Notes: a model not told the origin generated them from the sequence alone. Numbered from the stretch's first letter, positions 39,019 through 48,751 are shown. The stretch: DNA of 64,000 nt from Rhodococcus antarcticus (GCF_026153295.1 NZ_CP110615.1:434001-498000); one strand, 5' to 3'. Translations and numbers: made by a program.

Positions 39019-42000
39019 ATGAGCACGGTCCAGTACAAGCGCACCGCTCGCCTGCCCGCACCCCGCACGCCCGGCGGTGAGGTCCACCTGGAGGCGCCGC
39101 CGGAGGTGCCGCGGGTCGTCCCGGCCGGCATCGTCATGAAGATCATGCCGGTCGTGATGGTCGTCGCCATGCTCGGGATGATGGGGCTGGTCTTCTCCGG
39201 GAGCGGTGTCACGCGGAACCCGACGGTCCTGTTGTTCCCCATGATGATGGTGATGTCGATGGTGGGCATGGTCGCCGGCGGCGGGGGCAAGGGCGGTGGC
39301 CAGCGCAAGTCGGAGATGAACGAGGACCGCAAGGACTACCTGCGCTACCTCGGCCAGATGCGGGAGCGGGCCCGCGAGGCGGGCGACGAGCAGCGCGCCG
39401 GCCTCGAGTGGACCCACCCGGACCCCGAGGCGCTGTGGTCGATGGCCCGCACGCGCCGGATGTGGGAGCGCCGACCCGGCGACCCGGACTTCTGCCACGT
39501 GCGGGTCGGACGGGGGAACCAGCGCCTCGCGACGCGGCTGGTGCCGCCGCAGACCGGTCCCGTCGACGAGCTCGAGCCCATCTCCACGGTCGCGCTGCGT
39601 CGCTTCGTGCGGGCGCACTCGGTGGTGAGCGCGCTGCCCATCGCCATCTCGCTGCGCGGCTTCGCCGCCGTGGGCATCACCGGTGAGGAGGAGACGGCCC
39701 GGGGTCTGCTGCGGGCCGTGGTGGCCCAGCTCGCGACCTTCCACGCCCCGGACGACCTCCTCGTGGCCGCGGTGGTGGGTGGTCCGGCGCGCCAGCAGTG
39801 GGAGTGGCTGAAGTGGCTGCCGCACGCCCAGCACCCGGGGCGCACCGACGCGGTGGGCTCGGAGCGGCTGCTGTTCTCCTCGCTCGCCGCGCTCGAGGAG
39901 AGCCTGGCGGAGCAGCTCGGCGACCGGACCCGCTTCAGCCGCAGCGCGCCGCCCCTGCCCGAGCAGCCGCACCTGGTGGTCGTGATCGACGGCGGCGAGG
40001 TCAGCGGCGAGGAGCGGATCCTGCTCGAGGAGGGCCTGGCCGGGGTCACCCTGCTGGACATCTCCGACTGCCTCGGCACGCTCCCCGCCCGACGCGGCCT
40101 CCGCCTGGTCGCCACGCCGGCCGGCGTCGGGGCGCGCAGCGCCTCCGGGGTGGAGAAGTTCGCCGATCCGGACACGATGACGCCCGAGCAGTGCGAGGCG
40201 CTGGCCCGGACGCTCTCGCCCTACCGCGTCGGTGCCGGGGGTTCCTCCGAGCCCGGTGACGAGCCGCTGCTCAGCAACGTCGGCTTCATGGACATGCTCG
40301 GCCTCGCCGACGCGATGACCTTCGACGTGGCCCAGGCCTGGCGCCCGCGGCCCCTGCGCGACCGGCTGCGGGTACCGGTGGGCATCGGTGAGCAGGGCCA
40401 GCTCGTCGACCTCGACATCAAGGAGTCCGCCCAGGAGGGCATGGGGCCGCACGGGTTGTGCATCGGGGCGACCGGATCGGGGAAGTCGGAGTTCCTGCGC
40501 ACCCTGGTGCTGGGGCTCATCGCGACCCACTCGTCCTCGGCGCTGAACCTCATCCTCGTCGACTTCAAGGGAGGGGCCACCTTCCTCGGCCTCGACAGGG
40601 CCCCGCACGTCGCCGCGACCATCACGAACCTGCAGGACGACCTGACCATGGTCGACCGGATGAAGGACGCGCTGGCCGGGGAGATGAACCGGCGCCAGGA
40701 GCTGCTGCGCTCGGCGGGCAGCTTCGCCAACGTCAAGGAGTACGAGCGGGCGCGGGAGAACGGCGCGAACCTCGACCCGCTGCCCGCCCTGTTCATCGTG
40801 GTCGACGAGTTCTCCGAGCTGCTGAGCCAGAAGCCCGACCTCGCCGACCTGTTCGTCCAGATCGGCCGCCTCGGCCGGTCCCTGCAGATGCACCTCCTGC
40901 TGGCCAGCCAGCGCCTGGAGGAGGGCAAGCTCCGCGGGCTCGACAGCCACCTCTCCTACCGGGTGGGGCTCAAGACGTTCTCCGCGTCGGAGTCGCGCGC
41001 CGTGCTCGGCGTGCCGGACGCCTACGAGCTGCCCAGCATCCCCGGCTCGGGCTACCTCAAGTTCGACACGTCCGCGATGGTGCGGTTCAAGGCCGCCTAC
41101 GTCTCGGGTCCCTACCGTCCGACCGCGGTCGGCTCGGTCTCCAGCACGGCTCCGGTGACCGGTGACCGGCGCCCGCGGCTGTTCGTGCCCGAGCACGTGG
41201 AGCCCGACCAGGTGGACGTGTCCATCCCCGAGGACACGGCCCCGGACCCGCTCCCGGGGGCCATGCCGTCCTCGGGGGTGGAGGAGACGCTGCTCGACGT
41301 GATCGTCAAGCGCGTGCAGGGGCACGGCCCGCCCGCCCACGAGGTGTGGCTGCCCCCGCTGGACGTGCCGCCCACCCTGGACGAGCTGCTGCCGCCGCTG
41401 GTCCTGACCCCCGACCGCGGGCTCACCGCTGTCGGGCACCCCGCGAACGGCAGCCTGTCGGTGCCGCTGGGGGTGGTGGACAAGCCCTTCGAGCAGCGCC
41501 GGGACAACCTCTGGGTCGACCTCTCCGGCGGGCAGGGCCACGCCGTCGTGGTGGGCGGCCCGCAGTCGGGCAAGTCGACGGTGCTGCGCACGCTCATCAC
41601 CTCGATGTCCCTGACGCACACCCCGGCCGAGGTGCAGTTCTACTGCCTCGACTTCGGCGGGGGCACGCTGGCGGCGATGGCCCAGCTGCCGCACGTGGGC
41701 TCGGTGGCCGGCCGCCTCGACGCGGACCTCGTCCGCCGCACCGTCGCCGAGCTGGCCGGCCTGGTCCGGGCCCGCGAGCTCCGCTTCCGCGACACGGGCG
41801 TCGACTCCATGGCCGACTTCCGGGCCCGCAAGCGCCGCGGCGAGGTTCCCGACGGCCCGGACGGCGACCCCTACGGCGACGTGTTCCTCGTCATCGACGG
41901 CTGGCTGTCGTTCAAGACCGAGTTCGAGGCGCTCGAGGCGCAGGTGACCAGCCTCGCGGGCCAGGGCCTGGCGTACGGGGTGCACGTGGTGCTCGCCACC

Positions 42001-43041
42001 GCGCGGTGGGCCGAGATCCGGCCGGCGCTCAAGGACCTGCTCGGCACGCGCATCGAGCTCCGGCTGGGTGACACCTCGGAGTCCGACGTGGACCGCAAGC
42101 TCGCGGTCAACGTGCCCCAGGGGCGGCCCGGGCGCGGCCTCTCCCGGGACAAGCTGCAGATGCTGGTGGCCCTGCCGCGGATCGACGCCGACGCCAACCC
42201 GGCCGACGTCGCCCGCGGCATCGCCGACGTGGGGGCCCAGCTGACGTCGGCCTGGCGCGGCCGGCCGGCCCCGCGCATCCGGATGCTGCCCGAGCGGTTC
42301 CCCTACGACGACCTCGTGGCCGCGACCGCCAACGACGGCAGGGTCCGGCTGCAGGTGCCCGTGGGCATCGACGAGGACGAGCTCGCCCCGGCCTACCTCG
42401 ACTTCGACGCCGAGCCCCACCTGCTGGTCTTCGCCGACGGCGAGTCGGGCAAGACGACCCTGCTTCGCACGATCTGCACGGAGATCCTGGCCCGCAACAC
42501 CCCCGCCCAGGCCAAGCTCATCATCGGCGACTACCGGCGCACGATGCTGGGGGTGGTGGAGTCCGACCACCTGGCCGGCTACGCGGCCTCGGCGCAGGTG
42601 CTCACCACGATGATCGCGGAGGTGGCCGGCTACCTGGCCAAGCGGATGCCGGGTCCGGACGTGACGCAGGAGCAGCTGCGCAGCCGGTCGTGGTGGAGCG
42701 GGCCCGAGATCTTCGTCGTGATCGACGACTACGACCTGGTGGCGACGGCCAGCGGCAACCCGGTGCTGCCGCTGCTCGACCTGCTGGCCCAGGCCAAGGA
42801 CGTGGGGCTCCACCTCGTCATCGCCCGACGCAGCGGCGGTGCGGCGAGGGCGCTGTACGAGCCGGTCATCGCCCGCCTGCGCGACCTGGCCGCGACGGGG
42901 ATCGTGATGAGCGGCAGCCGGGACGAGGGTGCGCTGATCAGCACCGTCAAGCCCTCGACGATGCCCCCGGGGCGCGGCACGCTGGTCAGCCGCAGGGGTG
43001 GGACCCGCCTCGTCCAGCTCGCCTGGCAGCCGCTCCAGTGA
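39019..43041 (+). CDS. eccC: Type VII secretion ATPase EccC (three ATPase domains)
   Basis: FtsK/SpoIIIE-type motor that recognises and drives export of WXG100 substrates. One 1340-residue chain from ATG 39019 (GGGGGAG upstream). Two membrane segments lie near residues 40-90. ATPase 1 has Walker A GATGSGKS (Lys489) and Walker B VVDE (Asp596-Glu597). ATPase 2 has GGPQSGKST (Lys852) and Walker B IDG (Asp960), without the catalytic Glu. ATPase 3 has DGESGKTT (Lys1145) and IDD (Asp1236). Uncut EccC is normal for ESX-4; ESX-1 splits it into Ca and Cb. Confidence 0.98.
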   Translation: MSTVQYKRTARLPAPRTPGGEVHLEAPPEVPRVVPAGIVMKIMPVVMVVAMLGMMGLVFSGSGVTRNPTVLLFPMMMVMSMVGMVAGGGGKGGGQRKSEMNEDRKDYLRYLGQMRERAREAGDEQRAGLEWTHPDPEALWSMARTRRMWERRPGDPDFCHVRVGRGNQRLATRLVPPQTGPVDELEPISTVALRRFVRAHSVVSALPIAISLRGFAAVGITGEEETARGLLRAVVAQLATFHAPDDLLVAAVVGGPARQQWEWLKWLPHAQHPGRTDAVGSERLLFSSLAALEESLAEQLGDRTRFSRSAPPLPEQPHLVVVIDGGEVSGEERILLEEGLAGVTLLDISDCLGTLPARRGLRLVATPAGVGARSASGVEKFADPDTMTPEQCEALARTLSPYRVGAGGSSEPGDEPLLSNVGFMDMLGLADAMTFDVAQAWRPRPLRDRLRVPVGIGEQGQLVDLDIKESAQEGMGPHGLCIGATGSGKSEFLRTLVLGLIATHSSSALNLILVDFKGGATFLGLDRAPHVAATITNLQDDLTMVDRMKDALAGEMNRRQELLRSAGSFANVKEYERARENGANLDPLPALFIVVDEFSELLSQKPDLADLFVQIGRLGRSLQMHLLLASQRLEEGKLRGLDSHLSYRVGLKTFSASESRAVLGVPDAYELPSIPGSGYLKFDTSAMVRFKAAYVSGPYRPTAVGSVSSTAPVTGDRRPRLFVPEHVEPDQVDVSIPEDTAPDPLPGAMPSSGVEETLLDVIVKRVQGHGPPAHEVWLPPLDVPPTLDELLPPLVLTPDRGLTAVGHPANGSLSVPLGVVDKPFEQRRDNLWVDLSGGQGHAVVVGGPQSGKSTVLRTLITSMSLTHTPAEVQFYCLDFGGGTLAAMAQLPHVGSVAGRLDADLVRRTVAELAGLVRARELRFRDTGVDSMADFRARKRRGEVPDGPDGDPYGDVFLVIDGWLSFKTEFEALEAQVTSLAGQGLAYGVHVVLATARWAEIRPALKDLLGTRIELRLGDTSESDVDRKLAVNVPQGRPGRGLSRDKLQMLVALPRIDADANPADVARGIADVGAQLTSAWRGRPAPRIRMLPERFPYDDLVAATANDGRVRLQVPVGIDEDELAPAYLDFDAEPHLLVFADGESGKTTLLRTICTEILARNTPAQAKLIIGDYRRTMLGVVESDHLAGYAASAQVLTTMIAEVAGYLAKRMPGPDVTQEQLRSRSWWSGPEIFVVIDDYDLVATASGNPVLPLLDLLAQAKDVGLHLVIARRSGGAARALYEPVIARLRDLAATGIVMSGSRDEGALISTVKPSTMPPGRGTLVSRRGGTRLVQLAWQPLQ

Positions 43042-43066
43042 CCGCCGCGACGCCCACCCCGCGGCC

Positions 43067-44761
43067 GTGACGGTCCGGGTCGCGGTCGATCTCGGGACCT
43101 CCTCCACCTGCGTGGCGATCGCCGTGGACGGCGCCGAGCCCCGTGTGGTCGTGGTGGACGGCAGCCCGCTCATGTCGAGCGCGGTGTGGGCAGACGGGCG
43201 CGGCGTGTTCGTGGGGGCGGAGGCCGAGCGGCAGGCCTCGATCGACCCGGCGCGGTTCGAGCCGCACCCGAAGCGGCGGGTGGACGAGGGCTCCCTGCTG
43301 CTGGGGGACACGGTCCTGGGCGTGCAGCAGGCCCTGGCCGCGGTGCTGCGCCGCGCGGTGGCCGAGGCGCGCGCGGTGCTCGGCGGGGCGGCGGTGGACG
43401 AGCTCGTGCTCACCCACCCGGCCGACTGGGGGGGCGTCCGCACCGGGGTCCTGGTGGCCGCGGCCGGTGGGCTCGCCGCCCGGACCCTGCTGGTGCCCGA
43501 GCCGGTGGCCGCGGCCGTGCAGCACGCCGCCGGGGTGGCTCCGGGGACCCTGCTGGCGGTGCTCGACGTGGGCGGCGGCACCACCGACGTCACCGTGCTC
43601 CGGCGCACGGCCACCGGGTTCACCGTCCTGGCCACCCGTGGGGACCCCGGGTTCGGCGGGGTGGACGTGGACCAGGCGCTGCTCGAGCACCTCGGGTCGG
43701 GGCTGGTGGGGGAGCAGCGCAGCGAGTGGGACGCCGTCGTGCTGGGTCGTGGCCTCGAGCAGCGTCGTCGGCGACGGATCCTCACCGCCGATCTCCGTGG
43801 GGCGAAGGAGACGCTGTCCCGGCACGCCTACGCCGACGTCGCGCTGCCCGGGGCGCTTCCGGACGCCCACGTCACCCGGGACGACCTGGAGCGGCTGGTG
43901 GGCCCGCGGGTGGCAGCGGTGGTCGACCTGCTCGGCGCCGCGCTGGCCGACGTGCGGGCCCTGGACGCCCAGGGGCGCAGCACCGCTGCGGTGCACCTCG
44001 TCGGTGGGTCCAGCCGCATCCCGCTGGTCTCCCGGCTGGTGCACGCGCGGCTCGGGGTGCTCGCCGTGTCGACCGACCAGCCCGAGACCGTGGTGGCCCG
44101 AGGTGCGCTGCTCGCGGTGCGGCCCCCACCGCCGCACCCGGGCCCGACCGCGGCCCCCGCGGTCACGCAGCCGGACCCGACCGCGCCCGTCCCGACCGGT
44201 CGCCGCCGAGGCCGCCTCCTCCGGCTCGGCGGCCCGCTGCTGCTGGTGGCGGTGGCCGTCGTCGTCGCGGTGGTGCTGCTCACCCGGGACCCGCAGACGC
44301 GGACGGTCCAGGCCCAGCACGCCACCGTGGTGGTGCCCGACACGTGGCGGGAGGCTGCGCGCAGCGAGGACGGCGCCACCGCGCGCCTCGTCCTGAGCGC
44401 GACGGGGTCGTCCGCGGACCCCCGGCGCCTGCTGCTGGTGCAGACCAGGTTGAGCGGGGGGGCCGGCGCGGCGGAGGTTGCGTCGGCCCTGCGGGAGCAG
44501 GTGGCCGGGGCTGCAGCGCCGGGGGCCGGCACGGGGTCGGCGTACGACTCCTTCGACGACGGGGCGGAGTACGCCGGACGGGCGGTCATCCGCTACCGGG
44601 AGGTTCCGGACCCCGGGAGCGCGGTGGACTGGTTCGTCGTCGTCGAGGGCGGCTACCAGCTGAGCGTGGGCTGCCAGCACCCCGCCGCCGACGCGGGTCC
44701 CGACGGTGGTGCCGGGACGTGCGAGCGGGCCGTCGGCAGCGTGCAGGTCAGTGGTGGATGA
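43067..44761 (+). CDS. Hsp70-like T7SS-associated protein, Rv3446c family
   Basis: 564 residues from GTG 43067. The N-terminal half is an actin/Hsp70-type nucleotide-binding domain: DLGTSSTCVAI (phosphate 1), LDVGGGTTDVTVL (phosphate 2), GGSSRIP (adenosine motif). There is no Hsp70 substrate-binding domain. Instead a linker and one membrane segment (about residues 391-408, GGPLLLVAVAVVVAVVLL) lead to an extracytoplasmic domain with VVVPDTWREAARSE and YREVPDPGSAVDW. This architecture and the place between eccC and the esx genes match M. tuberculosis Rv3446c. No good ribosome-binding site is seen; it starts 25 bases after eccC. Role in secretion is unknown. Confidence 0.9.
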   Translation: MTVRVAVDLGTSSTCVAIAVDGAEPRVVVVDGSPLMSSAVWADGRGVFVGAEAERQASIDPARFEPHPKRRVDEGSLLLGDTVLGVQQALAAVLRRAVAEARAVLGGAAVDELVLTHPADWGGVRTGVLVAAAGGLAARTLLVPEPVAAAVQHAAGVAPGTLLAVLDVGGGTTDVTVLRRTATGFTVLATRGDPGFGGVDVDQALLEHLGSGLVGEQRSEWDAVVLGRGLEQRRRRRILTADLRGAKETLSRHAYADVALPGALPDAHVTRDDLERLVGPRVAAVVDLLGAALADVRALDAQGRSTAAVHLVGGSSRIPLVSRLVHARLGVLAVSTDQPETVVARGALLAVRPPPPHPGPTAAPAVTQPDPTAPVPTGRRRGRLLRLGGPLLLVAVAVVVAVVLLTRDPQTRTVQAQHATVVVPDTWREAARSEDGATARLVLSATGSSADPRRLLLVQTRLSGGAGAAEVASALREQVAGAAAPGAGTGSAYDSFDDGAEYAGRAVIRYREVPDPGSAVDWFVVVEGGYQLSVGCQHPAADAGPDGGAGTCERAVGSVQVSGG

Positions 44762-45098
44762 GCAGCAGCCGGGCGCGGACGCCCGGAGCCGGGCCGAGCA
44801 GTCGGTGCTGCGCGCGGAACGGGCCCTGCGTGACGGGCGCGCGGAGCTGGCGGAGAGCCGGGAGCGCGCGGAGAGGTTGCGCCACGACCCGCAGCAGCGC
44901 GCGGCACCCGACGCCGGGACGGCGACCCCGGCCGAGCTGCGGGCCGACGCGGTCGCCTTCCGGGAGCGGCTCGGGCTCGCCCCGGCGGTGCCCGCCCCGC
45001 GGCCCGCGGACCCGGCCGCCCCGCGGCCCGCGGACCCGGACGCCCCGCCGGCGGAGGACGAGCCCTTCGAGGACACCGCAATCCTGTACCGACCGTGA
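44754..45098 (+). CDS. Small charged coiled-coil protein in the ESX-4 locus
   Basis: Unrecognised, 114 residues. GTG 44754 (or 44751) overlaps the end of the Hsp70-like gene by 8 bases, suggesting coupling. Residues 10-45 form a charged helix (AEQSVLRAERALRDGRAEL), probably a coiled coil. Then comes a Pro/Ala-rich part with an exact internal repeat (APRPADP twice) and an acidic end EPFEDTAILYRP. No signal peptide or membrane segment. Perhaps a chaperone or adaptor for the adjacent WXG100 pair; that is a guess from position only. Confidence 0.72.
   Translation: MDEQQPGADARSRAEQSVLRAERALRDGRAELAESRERAERLRHDPQQRAAPDAGTATPAELRADAVAFRERLGLAPAVPAPRPADPAAPRPADPDAPPAEDEPFEDTAILYRP
44994..45040 (+). 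repeat. 24-bp in-frame tandem repeat
   Basis: A 24-base unit beginning GCCCCGCGGCCCGCGGACCC occurs twice (44994-45017 and 45018-45040, the second lacking one matching base), coding APRPADP twice in the small charged protein. Confidence 0.85.
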
Positions 45099-45274
45099 CC
45101 CACGGCGACGTCCTGACGTGCAGCGTTCGCTTTGGCAACCGACTTCGACGAACTGCGACCGCTGCGGAACGATCCTGCGAGAGTGCTCGTCGTAGGGGTT
45201 GTCAGCACACCGGCGGGGTCCACCACCCGGACGTCGCAGTGCAGGTCAGCACGAAACTTCCAGGAGGGAATCCC

Positions 45275-45592
45275 ATGTCCGGAACTACCCAGGTCACCCC
45301 CGCCGAGCTGGCGACCATGTCGCAGCAGGCCGCGGACGCGAACAGCAGCGTGCAGGGCCAGCTCAGCCAGGTGCGCGGCGTGATCGACGGCGTGCGCAGC
45401 GGCTGGGAGGGTCAGGCCCAGGCTGCCTTCTCCGGCCTCATGAACCAGTGGGACACCGACGTCAAGAAGCTCAACGATGCACTCATGGGCATCAGCGACA
45501 CGCTGAAGGCGTCCGGCACGTCCTTCGACCAGGCGCAGCAGGACCACGTCGCGACCATCAACCAGGTCGCCAGCAGCTCCCTGAACCTCTGA
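45275..45592 (+). CDS. esxU: WXG100 protein, EsxU-like
   Basis: Secreted substrate of the ESX-4 system. 105 residues, helix-turn-helix with WEG at residues 44-46 (VRSGWEGQAQAAF). The second helix runs LNDALMGISDTLKASGTSF. It ends HVATINQVASSSLNL, with no YxxxD/E signal, so its partner or another protein may carry the export signal. ATG after CAGGAGGGAA. The symbol follows its position, as the first of the pair before rplM in M. tuberculosis; sequence alone cannot tell EsxU from EsxT. Confidence 0.93.
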   Translation: MSGTTQVTPAELATMSQQAADANSSVQGQLSQVRGVIDGVRSGWEGQAQAAFSGLMNQWDTDVKKLNDALMGISDTLKASGTSFDQAQQDHVATINQVASSSLNL

Positions 45593-45631
45593 CCACCCCC
45601 ACCCCACAGCACTGAAGGAGGAGACACCCTC

Positions 45632-45925
45632 ATGAGCGACATGATGAAGTACAACCACGCAGCCATCGGCGAGGCCAGCGCGTCCCTGGCGGGCAACAGC
45701 CAGCAGATCAACAGCATCCTCGAGGACCTCAAGGGCCAGCTGAAGAAGCTGGACGCGGGCTGGGAGGGCGAGGGCTCCGACGCCTACCGCGTCCTCAAGG
45801 TCCAGTGGGACCAGGCCGCGGAGAGCCTGAACAACACCCTCCGCAAGGTCAGCGACGTCGTCAGCCAGGGCAACGACGCCATGAAGGCCAGTGACAAGTC
45901 CGCTGCCGGCGCCTTCGGCGGCTGA
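45632..45925 (+). CDS. esxT: WXG100 protein, EsxT-like
   Basis: Second member of the WXG100 pair, 97 residues, WEG at 44-46 (LDAGWEGEGSDAYRVL). Such pairs form antiparallel four-helix bundles that are exported together. Helix 2 includes AESLNNTLRKVSDVVSQ. The tail DKSAAGAFGG has no YxxxD/E. GAAGGAGGAGA gives a strong ribosome-binding site. A 9-bp hairpin follows, ending the ESX-4 transcript before the rplM promoter. Confidence 0.93.
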   Translation: MSDMMKYNHAAIGEASASLAGNSQQINSILEDLKGQLKKLDAGWEGEGSDAYRVLKVQWDQAAESLNNTLRKVSDVVSQGNDAMKASDKSAAGAFGG

Positions 45926-45953
45926 CCAGCCCGTCGCGCCGCGTGCGCGCACC

Positions 45954-45986
45954 GGTGCCCCGAGACCTCCACGGTCCCGGGGCACC
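45954..45986 (+). terminator. Hairpin after the WXG100 genes
   Basis: 9-bp stem GGTGCCCCG / CGGGGCACC (45954-45962 with 45978-45986) with a 15-base loop, 28 bases after the second WXG100 gene. The 323-base gap to rplM otherwise holds the rplM promoter and its leader. Confidence 0.55.
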
Positions 45987-46060
45987 TGCGTGCCGGGACC
46001 ACCTCCGCCGGCCGCTCCGCCCGCCGCCGGCGGCGCCGGGACCAGCGTGGACGGGGCGCT

Positions 46061-46090
46061 TTGACCCGTGACGCGGCAGGGCGGTATCGT
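46061..46090 (+). promoter_or_regulatory. Probable rplM-rpsI promoter
   Basis: TTGACC (46061-46066), 18 bases, then TATCGT (46085-46090): identical in hexamers and spacing to the rpsL promoter. The leader (about 46097-46248) begins with a short hairpin, GTTCCG / CGGAAC (46089-46094 with 46105-46110); I see no known leader motif in the rest. Confidence 0.65.
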
Positions 46091-46248
46091 TCCGGGTCGG
46101 CGTGCGGAACGCCGTGGTCGTGGCCTATCGCCCTCGCGGACGAGCCCCTCGGCCACGTGCCGGTCGTGAGCCTCCCGGTGTCCGACCGCGAGGCTCCACC
46201 GCACTCGCACCGTCAGACCTGCTCAACCCGAGAAGACGAGGAAGTCCT

Positions 46249-46692
46249 GTGCCTACGTACAGCCCCAAGGCCGGTGACGTGACCCGCACCTGGCACGTCA
46301 TCGACGCCACCGACGTGGTGCTCGGCCGCCTCGCCGTGCAGGCAGCGACGCTGCTGCGCGGCAAGCACAAGCCGATCTACGCGCCGCACGTCGACACCGG
46401 CGACTTCGTCGTCATCATCAACGCCGAGAAGATCGCGGTCAGCGGCAACAAGCGCGAGGACAAGTTCCTCTACCGCCACTCGAACTACCCCGGTGGCCTG
46501 CGCAAGCGCTCCGTCGGCCAGATGATCGACACCATGCCCGAGCGGCTCGTGGAGAAGGCCGTCACCGGCATGATCCCGAAGAACAAGCTGGGCAACGCCA
46601 TCGCCGGCAAGCTCAAGGTGTACGCCGGGCCGAACCACCCGCACGGCGCGCAGAAGCCCGTTCCGTTCGAGATCATCCAGGTCGCCCAGTGA
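46249..46692 (+). CDS. rplM: 50S ribosomal protein L13
   Basis: L13 is an early 50S assembly protein. GTG 46249 gives [20 protein letters not shown], matching the actinobacterial N-terminus, and 147 residues. [17 protein letters not shown] is conserved near the end. GAGGAAG lies upstream. The open frame before the GTG is the leader. The stop overlaps the rpsI GTG (GTGA). Confidence 0.98.
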   Translation: MPTYSPKAGDVTRTWHVIDATDVVLGRLAVQAATLLRGKHKPIYAPHVDTGDFVVIINAEKIAVSGNKREDKFLYRHSNYPGGLRKRSVGQMIDTMPERLVEKAVTGMIPKNKLGNAIAGKLKVYAGPNHPHGAQKPVPFEIIQVAQ

Positions 46693-47264
46693 CCACCGCA
46701 GAGAGCGCCTCGTCCGAGGGCGCGGAGGAGCCGCAGATGACCACCGCCGAGACCCCGGACGCCCCCGAGGCGGTCGACACCGCCGAGACGGTCGAGACCG
46801 ACGTCTCCGTCGAGGAGGTCGCCTCCGAGGTGGAGCCGGAGACCGTCGCCGAGGCGCTCCGGGTGCCCGTCGTCATGGAGCGGCCGATCCTCACCGTCGG
46901 TCGTCGCAAGGAGGCCGTGGTGCGCATCCGGCTCGTCCCCGGCACCGGCAAGTACACGCTGAACGGCAAGCAGCTGGCCGAGTACTTCCCGAACAAGGTC
47001 CACCAGCAGCTCATCAACGACCCGTTCGTCCTCACCGAGCGCACCGAGACCTTCGACGTGCTGGCCCGCCTGCACGGCGGCGGGACCTCGGGCCAGGCCG
47101 GCGCCCTGCGCCTGGCCATCGCCCGGGCGCTCATCGAGGTGCAGCCGGACGACCGCCCCGTCCTCAAGCGGGCCGGCTTCCTGACGCGTGACCCGCGTGC
47201 CACCGAGCGCAAGAAGTACGGCCTGAAGAAGGCCCGCAAGGCGCCCCAGTACTCCAAGCGCTGA
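46689..47264 (+). CDS. rpsI: 30S ribosomal protein S9 with acidic N-terminal extension
   Basis: S9's C-terminal [12 protein letters not shown] tail reaches the P-site tRNA; it is intact. From GTG 46689, which overlaps the rplM stop, the protein has 191 residues, against 151 in M. tuberculosis. The extra part is an acidic stretch (Glu, Val, Thr, Ala-rich, to about residue 58). A second start, ATG 46737, has its own GGAGGAG site and also reads MTTAE; it would give 175 residues. The core begins at [18 protein letters not shown]. Confidence 0.97.
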   Translation: MTTAESASSEGAEEPQMTTAETPDAPEAVDTAETVETDVSVEEVASEVEPETVAEALRVPVVMERPILTVGRRKEAVVRIRLVPGTGKYTLNGKQLAEYFPNKVHQQLINDPFVLTERTETFDVLARLHGGGTSGQAGALRLAIARALIEVQPDDRPVLKRAGFLTRDPRATERKKYGLKKARKAPQYSKR

Positions 47265-47306
47265 GCCGGGTCGGTCCGCCGACCCACCCAGCCCGCACGG
47301 CCCGCA

Positions 47307-47350
47307 CACGAGAGCAGGCGTCCATCTCCACCCGGGCGCCTGCTCTCGTG
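47307..47350 (+). terminator. Terminator-like hairpin between rpsI and glmM
   Basis: 14-bp perfect stem CACGAGAGCAGGCG / CGCCTGCTCTCGTG (47307-47320 with 47337-47350), 16-base loop. It ends 21 bases before the glmM ATG, so it may attenuate read-through into glmM. Confidence 0.7.
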
Positions 47351-47371
47351 CACCCGGAGGAGCTCCGACCC

Positions 47372-48751
47372 ATGGCAGCCCAGGACCCCACCCGCCCCCG
47401 TGCACCGGAGCCCGTCCCGGCCCGCAGGCTCTTCGGCACCGACGGGGTGCGTGGCCTCGCCAACGCCGAGCTCACCGTGGAGCTCGCCCTCGCCCTCGCC
47501 TCGGCGGCCGCGGAGGTGCTCGTGCCCGCCGGCGGCGCTGGTCGCGGGGTGGCCGTGCTCGGACGTGACCCCCGGGCCAGCGGGGAAATGCTGGCCGCCG
47601 CCGTCACGGCCGGGCTGACCGCAGCGGGTGTGGACGTCCTGGATGCAGGGGTGCTGCCGACCCCGGCGGTCGCGCACCTGGTCGGTGCGGTCGGTGCCGA
47701 CCTGGGGGTGATGATCTCCGCGTCCCACAACGCCATGCCCGACAACGGGATCAAGCTGTTCGCCGCGGGCGGCCACAAGCTCGACGACGCGGCCGAGGAC
47801 CAGGTCGAGGCGTGCCTCGGGTCCGGGTCGCGGCGCCCGACCGGAGCCGGGGTGGGGCGGGTGCGCACGCTCGACGGTGCGGCCGGGACGTATCTCGCGC
47901 ACCTCGCCGTCGCCAGCCCGGAAAGACTGGACGGGCTGCGGGTGGTGGTCGACTGTGCGCACGGGGCGGCCTCGTCGGTGGCCCCCGCGGCCTACCGGGC
48001 GGCCGGGGCGGAGGTCGTCGAGCTGCACGCTGATCCGGACGGGCTGAACATCAACGACGGGTGCGGCTCGACCCACCCCGAGGACCTCCAGGCCGCGGTG
48101 CTGGCGCACGGGGCCGACCTGGGCATCGCGCACGACGGGGACGCCGACCGCTGCCTGGCTGTGGATGCAGCCGGGACGCTGGTGGACGGTGACGGCATCA
48201 TGGCGGTGCTGGCGCTGGCCATGCACGAGGCCGGCGAGCTCGCGGGGGACACCCTCGTCACCACCGTGATGAGCAACCTGGGCCTGCACCTGGCCATGCG
48301 GCAGGCCGGCATCGAGGTGCGGACCACGGGCGTCGGTGACCGGTACCTGCTCGAGGAGCTGCGTGCGGGCGGCTACAGCCTGGGCGGCGAGCAGTCCGGC
48401 CACGTCGTGCTGCCGCGGCACGCCACCACCGGGGACGGCGTGCTCACCGCCCTGCGGCTGATGACCCGCGTCGCCACCACCGGAACGGCCCTGCACGAGC
48501 TGGTGTCGGTCGTGCGCACGCTGCCTCAGGTGCTCATCAACGTCCGGGTGACCGACAAGGCCGCCGTCGCCGTGGACCCGTCGGTGCTCGGCGGGGTGGC
48601 GCAGGCCGAGGCGGAGCTCGGCGGCGCCGGGCGGGTCCTGCTGCGTCCCTCGGGCACCGAGCAGCTCGTGCGCGTGATGGTCGAGGCACCCACCGCGGAG
48701 TCCGCCCAGCACCTCGCGCAGCGGCTGGCCGGTCTGGTCGGGTCGGTCTAG
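47372..48751 (+). CDS. glmM: Phosphoglucosamine mutase
   Basis: Converts glucosamine-6-phosphate to glucosamine-1-phosphate for UDP-GlcNAc and peptidoglycan. ATG 47372 is preceded by GGAGGAG at 9 bases; the earlier GTG 47348 lies in the terminator stem. 459 residues. Phosphoserine loop [16 protein letters not shown], metal loop HDGDADRC, sugar loop GGEQSGHVV and phosphate loop [15 protein letters not shown] are all present. It uses the product of GlmS, encoded 4 kb downstream. Confidence 0.98.
   Translation: MAAQDPTRPRAPEPVPARRLFGTDGVRGLANAELTVELALALASAAAEVLVPAGGAGRGVAVLGRDPRASGEMLAAAVTAGLTAAGVDVLDAGVLPTPAVAHLVGAVGADLGVMISASHNAMPDNGIKLFAAGGHKLDDAAEDQVEACLGSGSRRPTGAGVGRVRTLDGAAGTYLAHLAVASPERLDGLRVVVDCAHGAASSVAPAAYRAAGAEVVELHADPDGLNINDGCGSTHPEDLQAAVLAHGADLGIAHDGDADRCLAVDAAGTLVDGDGIMAVLALAMHEAGELAGDTLVTTVMSNLGLHLAMRQAGIEVRTTGVGDRYLLEELRAGGYSLGGEQSGHVVLPRHATTGDGVLTALRLMTRVATTGTALHELVSVVRTLPQVLINVRVTDKAAVAVDPSVLGGVAQAEAELGGAGRVLLRPSGTEQLVRVMVEAPTAESAQHLAQRLAGLVGSV

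Noticed and set aside
38890-43785. A 1631-codon minus-strand open frame over eccC
   Set aside because: Antisense shadow of eccC and the Hsp70-like gene; composition is biased and no domain is seen.
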